From: Pseudopyrenochaeta lycopersici
Taxonomy: Eukaryota > Ascomycota > Dothideomycetes > Pleosporales > Pseudopyrenochaetaceae
Direction of reading: 5' to 3'
DNA: 64,000 bases
Assembly: GCA_003313425.1 (NCBI GenBank)
Contig: NHZP01000018.1
Location: 1-64,000, forward strand
In this document: positions 55,033 to 64,000 of the stretch, one piece after another
Layout: every line of letters starts with the position of its first letter
Position numbering within the stretch: the first letter of the stretch is position 1
The notes under the pieces: model-generated
The model's input: only the letters and a program-made list of their open reading frames with translations
Databases searched by the model: none
Told to the model about the DNA's origin: nothing
Position numbers and translations under genes: made by a program

Positions 55033-55943
55033 CACAAACTATAGTCAGAATACAAAACAACCAGAAAATGCTGGAAATGCTATTGAAACATGGCGACGGT
55101 GATGGCAGTCAGAGATGGCAAGATCAATGCGACGTCAATGGGTAATGATATTTTCTCGCATGCGCTAGACTTCACTCGAAGTTAGCGTCAGCCTAAATTA
55201 TTTGTGCACTTTCGCATTATTTCCATTCAATTTTAGATGACATAGCGTCGCATATATGAGATTATTGCCTTCATTCCGACGCGTACCCATAACGCAATTG
55301 ATGTCTACATGTTCTTTTCCAATATTCGTGGTATTCAGACGGAGTCATTGTCAAGCTTGAAGGATATTGAAACTTCGGCAGAAGGACATGAGATGTGCAT
55401 GTCAAAGAAGTGAAAGCTTCAAAAATACCTCCTCTACCCTCGTGTATTATCTCCTCACTCGATCAAAGCTGCTCTGAACTCAAACATCCTGTCTCCATAG
55501 GTCAAACGGTGCCTCACCCTTTAGCTTTTCCCACTTTTGCTTATTGAGTCGGTGTGAGGCATGAAAATAAACTATGATTTGTTTTTCTTGTGTCCCAATT
55601 GACGTTTTAGAAGGTATAGGACGGAGTAGAGGTGTATTGGTCTTAGAGTGGAGGTCGAGGCGGAAGAAAAGACGGAAACAGTGTACATGACATGAAGCGT
55701 GATATGGCTGAATATGCTGACTTGATAGGTTATGCGGACTTGAGAACGTATGTAAAGCTTCATGAAGGGTATGATAAAAGTGAAGATCAGCATTGCGGGG
55801 GATGCGACAAACGGCAACGGCTGTCGGCATCCTTATCAGTCAATCCCTCACATCACCAGGCTTTTCGCACGAGACTGTAAACACTCGCTTTACCGCTCAC
55901 ATAGACGTCGAAGCGCTGATGCCTCTGGTGTTCCGTCTTCGGA
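55033..55943. other. shared divergent promoter region
   Basis: 911 bp between the starts of the FAD oxidoreductase (-) and the GH20 enzyme (+). Only short frames occur. Both promoters must lie here, so co-regulation is possible but not shown. Confidence 0.55.
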
Positions 55944-58367
55944 ATGTTTCAATCCGCGTTTATCTGTCTGATAGGCTTCGCTGATGCCCTCCAGTCCCTC
56001 CCTCCAGTATCATGGACGAACAATACAGCCACCACAATCGGCTTCTTCCTGAACGCAACCTCGAAGAACCTGTATATAGACAGTGCGTTCGCAGATGTGA
56101 GGGATACTAAAGGTCTCACACTCATACCACCCACGGCGTACGAGTTCGCGGAAATATTCCGCTCAGACATGTCCACCCTTTTTGGCGGTAACTGGACACT
56201 CGAACGGGTCACAGAGACACCTTCTGGAGGAATACTTCTGGGATCATTCAGAGGGGACAAAAGTCAGTTGGCGTACGAGAATGGTGTTTCTACAGAAGAA
56301 GCGTACGAGCTCGACATCGCTGAGGGTAGTGTGTACGTTGGCGGGACAGGTGCGCGTGGTATGTATTGGGGCACTCGGACGCTACTACAAGAGCTGTTAG
56401 TTTCAAATGGCACTCTGGCATCAGGTGTAGCGATTGATGCACCGGCATATGCCACACGAGGATACATGTTGGATGCCGGACGAAAGTGGTACACCGCCGA
56501 ATTCCTCAAAGAGCTCTGCACCTACGCCTCGTTCTTCAAATTTTCAGAGTTCCACTATCATTCTAGCGACAACTACCCTTTGAATCGTGGCCGTAATGAA
56601 ACATGGTCTGAAGTGTTTTCGCAGTTCTCACTCTTCCCGATAGAAGATCGTAAGCTGCAAGCCATCATCCAGCGTCCGAACGAGACGCTGGATCGCGCTG
56701 AATTTGAAGATTTTCAAACTCATTGCGCGCAGCGAGGTATTACTGTCATTCCCGAGATAGAAGCTCCTGGACATGCTCTTGCCATTACGAAGTGGAAACC
56801 GGAGCTTGCTTTGGCAAAGAAGGACCTGCTAAATTTAACCCATCCGGATGCAATCTCCACAGTTAAAGCAATATGGGCCGAATTTCTACCATGGTTCCAG
56901 ACCAAAGAAGTGCACATTGGCGCTGATGAGTACGACCCAGACCTGGCAGATGATTATATTAATTTTGTGAACGAGATGTCGGGCTTTATCAACACCACTT
57001 CGGGGAAACGCATTCGTATTTGGGGTACACACGAGCCGTCTGATTCCCTTGTAATCGCAAAAGATGTTATTGTGCAACACTGGCAGTATGGGCAATCGGA
57101 CCCCGTCAAGCTCCAGCAAATCGGGTACGATCTTATCAATTCTGAAGATTGGTGGGCATACATAAGTTTGAAGAACGATCATATGCCTATACTGCCAGCG
57201 CCATATCCGCAATTTTACAATGTAACGCGTTCGATGAATTTTGCCAATGTGCTAGATTGGCAATGGGAACCATCACTCTATAACCCAGTCAACGTAAGCA
57301 AGCAGCTGCAGCCAGGCGCTCGCGGAAATAAGGGAGCAATACTAGCTGCGTGGAATGACAATGGACCAGATGCGACGACGCAGCTTGAAGCTTATTACGC
57401 TATGAGAGAGGGTATACCCGTTGTGGCTGCGCGTGCGTGGTCAGGCGCGCGAGGCTTGCAATTGAACAAGGAGGAGCTAGCGCATAGTATAGGATTCCTG
57501 GTACGTATATCAAACAAAGTTCATTTCGAGGCATTCTTAAAATTCACAATGGGTGATCTCAAAATGCCCTGATTTAAGTCTACTATTCATGACAACTGCT
57601 TTACTGTCGTTTCACTACGCTGCTAACCTTCCCCCACCGCCAAGGCACCCAAGGCCCCCGGGCAAAACCTAGATCGAAGGATTCCCAATTCGCAGAACCC
57701 CTCTCAGACTTCGCCATTGCTATCCTGGGCACCTTCGTCCACAGCTCCTGAAATTGGGACTTTGGGCAAAGGCTCATATGGACCGCCATATACACTTAGT
57801 ATCTATGCGTCATCACCGTTTACCTTATCTGGGCGGGATACCTCGCTTGCCCTGATACCTTCGACCTTGAATACCACCAACATCAAGACTCACAGCCTTA
57901 TCTTTACGACGGCAGATAATTTCCCCTACCCACTTCGGTCCACTTCCCTCAACGATGGCCACGATCCGGGCCATCCAGGCCGTATTTGGAGCAACCAGTC
58001 GACATCCTCTCATCAGCCTGTATTGATATCGCTCCCTGCAACGCTGCGTGTCGAGACCGATGTAGTCAATGGAAGCCGCGTGTGGATAAATGATAAATTT
58101 GCAGGTAGATTTGAGGTGTTTGTATCCGGAGGGCGAAATACTATGTTCAGCTGGAGTCAGATGGCGCTCGTTGCGCCCCTGGAGAAAGTGGAAGGAGGAA
58201 TTGGTATGCTGGTGCTTGAGGCGGATGTGGGAGTAGGCACAATAAATGGTGGGAACAGCAGCCACTTTGATTTACCGATCGAGGGCGTTGCAAGGCAATT
58301 TGGAGCCCATGGTGCAGGGAGGATGAGTATAGTAGTCTTTCTGTTGGCGGTGATTATATTGTTCTGA
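55944..58367 (+). CDS. GH20 beta-N-acetylhexosaminidase-like, secreted, probably GPI-anchored
   Basis: Exon 1 is 55944-57500; exon 2 starts at 57645 or 57654 and ends at 58367; about 756-759 residues. The N-terminus MFQSAFICLIGFADALQSLP is a signal peptide. A GH20b-type N-domain (to about 160) precedes the catalytic barrel: RGYMLDAGRKWYTAEFLKEL, FHYHSSDNYPLN, VIPEIEAPGHAL and the catalytic pair D328-E329 in HIGADEYDPD. Further on are WAYISLKNDH and GAILAAWNDNGPDATTQ. The C-terminus ends in a hydrophobic tail (MSIVVFLLAVIILF) after a small-residue stretch, as in GPI-anchored proteins. Many NxS/T sites fit secretion. It should release terminal N-acetylhexosamine, for example in cell-wall or chitin turnover. 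Intron donor GTACGT, branch TGCTAACC; two in-frame acceptors, 9 nt apart. Confidence 0.88.
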
Positions 58368-58464
58368 ACAAATGAAATCTGACAAAAGGAGGCATGTGGG
58401 TGCATAATAATGATGGAAATGGTCTAGAAATACTTATTTTCAGGATTTGCTCAATTGGCTTGTG

Positions 58465-59600
58465 CTAGTACGTTGCTGTCAGTCGCTGTATCAGGTAATC
58501 CCCACTTGATACATCGCCATACTTCCTCCCTGCGCTCTCATAAGTTCCTGGAATCGCTTCAATCATACGCTCGTAATTAGGGTTGCAGAAGTACGCTATA
58601 GAATAGCGTGGCGGATAGTGATCCTTGTCTGCATCCTCAGGCTTCGCGGGAGGTTCCACAACACGGTGTAGGGTAGATTTTATGGTGTCGTTTGACCAGC
58701 GGGCTAACAGGTCGCCGGCATTGACTACGATGGTTCCTTCGATTGGGGTTGCGTTGACAAATGTACCCCTCGGTGAGCGGACTTGGAGGCCTCCACGCGC
58801 GTCTTGGAATAGGAGGGTGATTGAGCCTGGCATGTTTTCAGCTGACGACGCATCAAGAAATTGCCGCAAAATCTTATACCATAGTCACTGTGCTCGCCCG
58901 CTCTGACCTGTAATTGTCCATCGTCTCTCTTGAAGATCTTTTTCGATACGCCGGGGTAATGCAACAGCCTCAGAGTGTTGTCACCCGCGTCTGTAAAGGA
59001 ATCGAACCAGCTTTCTTGTATTCCCATACCCAATGCAATTGCGCGCATGACTTGCATATGCAGGCTTTTACATGTTTCAAAGAAGCTCATGGTCTCTGTC
59101 TTGAAGTCTTTTGCGGCCTGGTCCCCCGTAGGCCACATGTTTGGTGTCTCGGGCTGGTCATCGCGCCCGATTTCCATACTCTCCTTCAAATCCGGCACAG
59201 TCTTGCGTAATTCCGCTTCTGTGCCCGTTTCCTCCAAAACAACAAGCTTCTCGCGTCCTTGTGCAGTGTAGCCGCGGTTGGCGGCGGCTGAATACCATGC
59301 TAGCGCATCTTTCTGGTCTTTTGGTCTGGCAAAGAACTTCGCCGAGTGGGCAAAGACGGTCGCGACAGTGGCCGGCGATATGCCGTGATTTTTGAGGTAG
59401 ATGAAGCCAGCGTTTTGGAAACCTCTGAGAACGGCCTCGGCGGTCTGTTTCTTTGCCGTGGGATCCCCAGAGAGGAATGCTGAGAAGTCGATGAGCTGGG
59501 AATGTTTAGCGTGTCTACGTGCTGCCACACGAGAGCGAATCTATACCGGTATAACCAGGTCATCTTGCGAAACTGCCGAATCTACCGTGATATCGGCCAT
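58465..59600 (-). CDS. 2-oxoglutarate/Fe(II)-dependent oxygenase (isopenicillin N synthase-like)
   Basis: Three exons on the minus strand, 59600-59547, 59495-58880 and 58826-58465, with introns of 51 and 53 bp; 343 residues. Splicing restores MADITVDSAVSQDDLVIP / LIDFSAFLSG and GEHSDYG / SITLLFQDARGG. The N-terminal domain has GFIYLKNHGI. The jelly roll carries HxD in EHSDYG and a distal His in STLHRVVEPP, followed by RYSIAYFCNP, where the Arg-x-Ser pair binds 2-oxoglutarate. It is a different subfamily from the one at 43567 (YTAQGREKL motif, conserved in many fungal thymine-dioxygenase-like proteins). Substrate unknown. Convergent with the GH20 gene, 97 bp apart. Confidence 0.88.
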
Positions 59601-60059
59601 GGCGCAAATTCCCGTTTCTCACAGTGAATGGTGAGAGATGGACTTGCAGAGCGAAGCTTCGCATGTCATTAAAGACGCCGCGTCTTCCAAAGCCCCTGCA
59701 CGGTGAACTGCCCAGGTTGCGCAGAGGGAGGGGGCTCCTGCCAGAGACGGAAGGTGCACACGAGCAAGCGATAAGGCTAATGGTGGGGTTGTTGGGTGCC
59801 TTGTCCATTGTCCCCCAGACACATCGTTGACAGTCAGTCATGCCATCGTCTTTATCTTCTGTCTCCCGATCACCAACAGTCTTACGCGTGGACAATGCAC
59901 GCTCGACAAGACCTGCATCGTAGCACTGTAGCCCAAAAGAGATCATCTTTTATGTGACAAATCGCGATTACAGTCCAGAGGCAACCCTCTTCGACCTGAG
60001 AACAAAAGTATTCGTTCCAATTCGTTCCCGCCACATACGCGATGGAGCAACCCCAACAT
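59601..60059. other. intergenic between dioxygenase start and POL3 stop
   Basis: 459 bp containing the dioxygenase promoter and POL3 3' UTR. Only short frames; nothing else recognised. Confidence 0.55.
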
Positions 60060-63000
60060 CTACCAGAGCGCAGCATCCTTGTCAAATCTAACGAGCTCTT
60101 TCCCAGCATCCTCCACGTCTTTCCTAGCCTTCATCCGCATGTAGAAAATCGGGCAGTCCCTGGACGCACATATGACCTCGCAATGTATACTGCCCTGACA
60201 TCGTTGACACTGTGTCCACAGCCTTGCGAACCGAACCTCCAATTCGCTGACCTTGCCGAGCGTCTTCTGGTATAGTTCGCCGATCCTCGGACGACAATTC
60301 TCGCAGACAGCGCCTTCCTTTTCATGCACAGCAGTGAGTGGTTTCTTGCAGCCCATACACGTTTGCGTCTTTTTGGCAAACTTCATGAGTCCGCCCATGG
60401 TGGGTGCAGCCACAGAAATGGAGCGCGTGTGCTCCCCCGTCAACAATGAATTAGCTTTCTTTTCGCCGAGAATGGGTTCGAAGATTCTACCAAGCGGTTT
60501 CGCCAATTGGTTATCGAGGTAGTATCGAGTGTCAATCGGGAGATTGTTCTCAAGCACAAAAATTGGGTCTTCAGATTTCTCAAAATTCCTCGCGCCCGTA
60601 GCGGCTCTGATCATCACGTATGCGACACGGTCGCCAAGAGCTGGTGCAGAACCTGCATCGCGCTTCTTCATACGTTCTGCAAGCTCGACATGAGCTTGTT
60701 TGTTGGCATAGCCACCCTTGCCTTCTTTGTCTTCTTGCTTAGTGAGTGCCTTGGTGATGACGAGGTTGGACATGTCGATCTTGTTCTGCAGGAGGTCTGA
60801 GATCGTTTCTTTGACAAATCTGGTAAAAATCAGTACAAGACTTGACGATGAGCCCAAGTTACTTACTCTTGCGCACCATCCGGGTCTTGATCGATCAGCA
60901 ACATGCGCAACGATGTCTCGATTACGGTTTGTACAAGACGACAATTATCACGACGCACAGTCTCGATGCCTTTCGTGTCCATCTTGTCCCATTTGTGCGG
61001 GTTCGTCCAATAAAGACCAGCATATCGCTTCTTATTGATGAGCAGGTACGGGAAGTAGACCTTTTCGAATTCGAGTTTGATCGGCTTGATAAACTTCGAT
61101 GACACGTATTCTGCCGCTTCCTCTCCCAACTTCATCGCCTCTGCTAGCTCTGAAGTACCGAACTTTACCATGACCGAGTCGGTGTCACCATAGATGACCT
61201 CAGCATCATGGCTGTATCCGTTTGCAATGTTATATTTCGCCTCGACCTCCACCTTCGTTTTCTCAATCATCTGACGACCAAAACTTGTAGTACTACTGGC
61301 AATAGCAAGACATGGCAACTTTCCATTAGTAGCACCTGTTAGACCGTAGACAGAGTTTGCGCTGACTTTCAACGCCAGCTGACGACCGTGAAGGACGGCC
61401 TTCTTGAACGGATCTGTCTCGACCGCCAACTCTTTTCTCGCTCTCTTACGTGCACCCAGCAATTCCTCCAGAATCTGTGATAAGAGACCTTTCCGGGTCT
61501 TAACGGTAGCGAACATGTCTCCATTGGGAGTTACGATGTAATCTTCATCTTTCTTCAGCTTCAGCTTCTCTACTGTCTGCTTGTCGAGCCAGGTCGTGTA
61601 GCAAAGGTTGTGCGCTTGCATAATACTAGGGTATAGTGAGGCGAAATCGAGTGTAGCAACGGGCTGCTTGTAGTAACCTCGCTTTGGTTCAATGACTGTT
61701 GCTCCCTCATATTGATCCCCACTATCGCCTTGATTTGGGAGATCGGGAACGATAAGTTGGTGGTCGAGGGCTTTACGGAAGAGCTGGCTGATGAATCTGA
61801 CTTGTTGTCCTCGCGATAGAAGGTAGTTGAAGGGTACACCCGTGACTCTGGCCATTTCGGTGTAGTTAACCAGACACATCAGCTTGTCCAAGAGCCGCTG
61901 TGGAAGGTAAGCGTCTTTCAAGCAGTAGACCGCCAGGCGTCGCCGTGAGTTAGAGTCGCCGTTGTACAATTCTGTAATCATGCTGTGATGTACATCTTCC
62001 TTTTGCTCCTTCAAAAAGTGGGCACAGACGGAATTTAGCGTATAGCTTCGAAGTTGGTGGTCGCGCTGAATCAGTTGAAGTAAGTCGAGCTGTAAACGGC
62101 CATTTGTGTTTGTGTTCTTCGTGTCCCGATTGCCCAGCTGCTTGCTGGAGAAGTTAGAACTTTCCACCTTGGACTGCACCGTCTTTAGACGTGACCAGTA
62201 AGGAAAACGCTGAAGTTTCAGGTGCTTTGCGCGATCGAGGAGATATGGAAAGTCGAAGTTGGAGGTGTTGTACCCGATGATGACGTCCGGATCCACTTCC
62301 TCGACAAAATCGCGCCATTTCATGAGCATGTCGCCCTCATTTTGGAAGGAGAGAATCTGTGTCGCTACGATGGGACTGACGGTGTCCATACAAAAGACGT
62401 TCCGGACGAATGGCTTCTGCTCGCCATATCTGGTAACAACATTCGCAATTTGAATAACAGGATCTACATTCGCCTCTGGAAAGACACCCTTACGACCAGC
62501 GCATTCAATATCGAAGGATAAGATGCGTAGGGGTGCGAGCTTCGCATACTCGCCTTCAGAGGAATGGGCAATCAGATCGTGGTAGTGTATTTGTGCCTCG
62601 ATTTGGCAGTTGGAATGCTGATCTCGAGGATTGATCAGTCTATACTTGCCAGCAGGAACTTCGACCCACGACATGCCCGCGACCTAGACAAATTAGCAAT
62701 TGGTCACCCTATTTGCGCAGACGGGCTTACTTTTGTGTCAATCATGAAGCGCAGGACATACGCGATGTTGTCAAAAGTAAGAATACCATCTTTTCGGTAT
62801 GGCCAGAGCTGCTTGTAGTTTGCATCCCCCATCTGCACTAATTTCCGCACCCGATTTATGAACTTCGGGTCGTTGACAGTGATTTTCAGATATGGGCTCT
62901 TCTGATTTCCTTGAAAGCGTAGAATATTCTCCCTCATGGTCATCTGGACGGAATTGATGACGGCTGAGTGCTGGTTGAATTGTTTCTGGCACTCGCTCTC

Positions 63001-63553
63001 AAGAAAGACCTTGTATGGCTCGCAGTCTTCTTTGTGGAAGTTTAGAGGCGCAGCGACATAGAAATAGTGGAGGAAGCCTGTAACGTGGAGCAGGACCGAG
63101 TGGCCGTTCTGAAAGCACATTATTAGCATACTTGTAGTATTGTCTTGCGCATCATCGCACCTCTGTCACACCAAAGAGCTTGACCGTCGTCCTTCCGCCG
63201 TTGAGTACGCCCTCTTCAGCCTCAATCTGTTGGAACACAAGCTTCTGGGTCATCTCATTGAAGTCAGCTGGTAGGGCCGGGCGCCGCCATTGCTGGTCCT
63301 TTTCTGTGTTGTTCTCCTTGAGCGATTCCATATCCTGCGTCATCTTCTCCAGCGTCTCCTCGAACTGGCTTGGAGCCGCCTGGCTCGAGTTGAACGAGCC
63401 ATGAACAGACTTCCCTGGTGGCCTATTCTTGCCGTGGCTATGGTCCAGCTTCAACTTCTTTGCGGAGCGAGGCGATGCTAGTACATTGGCCCGGGTGTTT
63501 GACGCCTCGGCCAGCGCACGTTTCGCCGGTGTTCTCGAAACTGTCCCCGGCAT
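60060..63553 (-). CDS. POL3: DNA polymerase delta catalytic subunit
   Basis: Four exons on the minus strand, 63553-63161, 63108-62731, 62683-60867 and 60819-60060, with introns of 52, 47 and 47 bp; 1115 residues, normal for the family. ATG 63553 ([17 protein letters not shown]) is chosen because the upstream extension is unlike homologues. The exonuclease domain has the ExoI pair in SFDIECAG (D315, E317) and [14 protein letters not shown]. Polymerase motifs are [20 protein letters not shown] (motif A), [14 protein letters not shown] (motif B) and YGDTDSV with catalytic D757 and D759 (motif C). The C-terminus has CysA (CMGCKKPL...CENC) and CysB (CQRCQG...CASRDCP), the latter binding an Fe-S cluster in yeast. 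It replicates the lagging strand and proofreads in the nucleus. All key residues are present. Confidence 0.97.
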
Positions 63554-64000
63554 ATTGGAAAGACCGGAAATAAAGTGTGAGGAAAGGGTGTTTTGCAGAG
63601 CGTATGGTGGATGAACGGTTGTTGGCCTGTCGAGGAGATGCAGAAAGTGCATCAACGTGAGGACGCGAACTTTCGAACGCGCGACCGCGTCATGGCCAGT
63701 GTCACCCCTGTCCGTGCTTGATAGACAAGCGCATCCGCCACACTAACCACAAGCTTCCGACGCGTCGCTGTCTTTTATGAGATAATGAACTGTCTTACAT
63801 TTGCCAGAATGCTTGAGACAAGAGGAACTTGCATTCTATACATCAACACCTGAAAAATAGGTTGTATTGATCCCTGAGGCTCGCAACAAGTCGATATCGT
63901 TTATTCCTTCCTCACATGGCTGCTTTTGAAGCGGCCATGCTCCAACAATTCTGCTCAGTCTCGGGAGTTTTGAAAAATCTTTTTGTCATTCCTTGTTATT
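63554..64000. other. upstream region of POL3
   Basis: 447 bp at the window end: the POL3 promoter and 5' UTR. It contains GACGCGTCGC-like words at about 63759-63768 (AAGCTTCCGACGCGTCGCTG). ACGCGT is the MCB-type cell-cycle box known from yeast replication genes, so a regulatory role is plausible but unproven. No other gene was seen. Confidence 0.45.
63759..63768. promoter_or_regulatory. candidate MCB (ACGCGT) element upstream of POL3
   Basis: The palindromic hexamer ACGCGT occurs about 210 bp upstream of the POL3 start (within CCGACGCGTCGC). In yeasts, MBF binds ACGCGT in promoters of replication genes, including POL3. Here it is a single-site observation; chance is possible. Confidence 0.3.

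Noticed and set aside
43567..59600. A secondary-metabolite cluster (two 2OG oxygenases, ADH, FAD oxidoreductase)
   Set aside because: No synthase backbone, regulator or transporter is present, the tailoring-type genes are spread over 16 kb, and an F-box gene, a GH20 gene and POL3 are interleaved or adjacent.
1..64000. CRISPR arrays, tRNA or rRNA genes
   Set aside because: No spaced direct-repeat arrays and no cloverleaf or 5S-like consensus were noticed by eye; the organism is eukaryotic. A tRNAscan or Infernal run would settle tRNA/rRNA absence.

Overview
The window looks like filamentous ascomycete (Pezizomycotina) nuclear DNA, most likely Dothideomycetes/Pleosporales. The class-level call is an inference from gene content and style: short 44-109 bp GT-AG introns, a Clg1-type cyclin, a GPI-type GH20 enzyme, an Atg22 transporter and repeat-induced point mutation (RIP). 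It is a two-speed landscape. Two AT-rich blocks of RIP-mutated, nested transposons (1-16605 and 33334-43266) alternate with ordinary gene-bearing DNA (16606-33333 and 43267-64000).

Left block (1-16605). A near-complete hAT transposon occupies 1-5878, with inverted termini TAGGGTGGCAAATGGGT and a RIP-eroded transposase on the minus strand. A second, very AT-rich hAT remnant ends at 7232. Next come a possible LTR remnant, a reversed hAT left end (to 8670), and the right kilobase of another copy of the first hAT family (8671-16605). That last copy is split by a Ty3/gypsy retrotransposon (9492-16338; 231-bp LTRs; target duplication AATAT) whose gag-pol reads on the minus strand. An additional decayed reading frame lies on the plus strand between the pol 3' end and the 3' LTR.

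Genes 16606-33333: a Caps_synth-like glycosyltransferase (+), ATG22 (+, 3 exons), splicing factor MFAP1 (-), a Clg1/Pho80-type cyclin (-, 2 exons), a gene-poor stretch of about 6 kb, and mitochondrial ribosomal protein uL15m/MRPL10 (-, with a 63-nt in-frame intron).

Middle block (33334-43266). A Fot1/pogo-type Tc1-mariner element (about 2.57 kb before insertions, TA target site, inverted repeats of about 400 bp) was hit twice by one chromovirus LTR family. One insertion is now a solo LTR (33890-34282, duplication CTAAC). The other is a full 6958-bp element in the opposite orientation (35588-42545, duplication ATCTA). Both hits lie inside the pogo transposase gene.

Genes 43267-64000: a 2OG-Fe(II) oxygenase (+), a degenerate P-loop kinase-like pseudogene (-), a zinc alcohol dehydrogenase (+), a small secreted Cys-rich protein with a premature stop (+), an F-box protein (-), a DHCR24-like FAD oxidoreductase (-), a GPI-type GH20 hexosaminidase (+), a second 2OG-Fe(II) oxygenase (-) and the DNA polymerase delta catalytic subunit POL3 (-, 4 exons). 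The genes are mostly unrelated housekeeping and accessory functions; I see no convincing biosynthetic cluster. The items most worth a second look are the antisense frame in the gypsy element, the order of events readable from the nested target duplications, the Walker-A-less kinase relic, the TGG-to-TGA truncation of the secreted protein, and the 3n intron in MRPL10.
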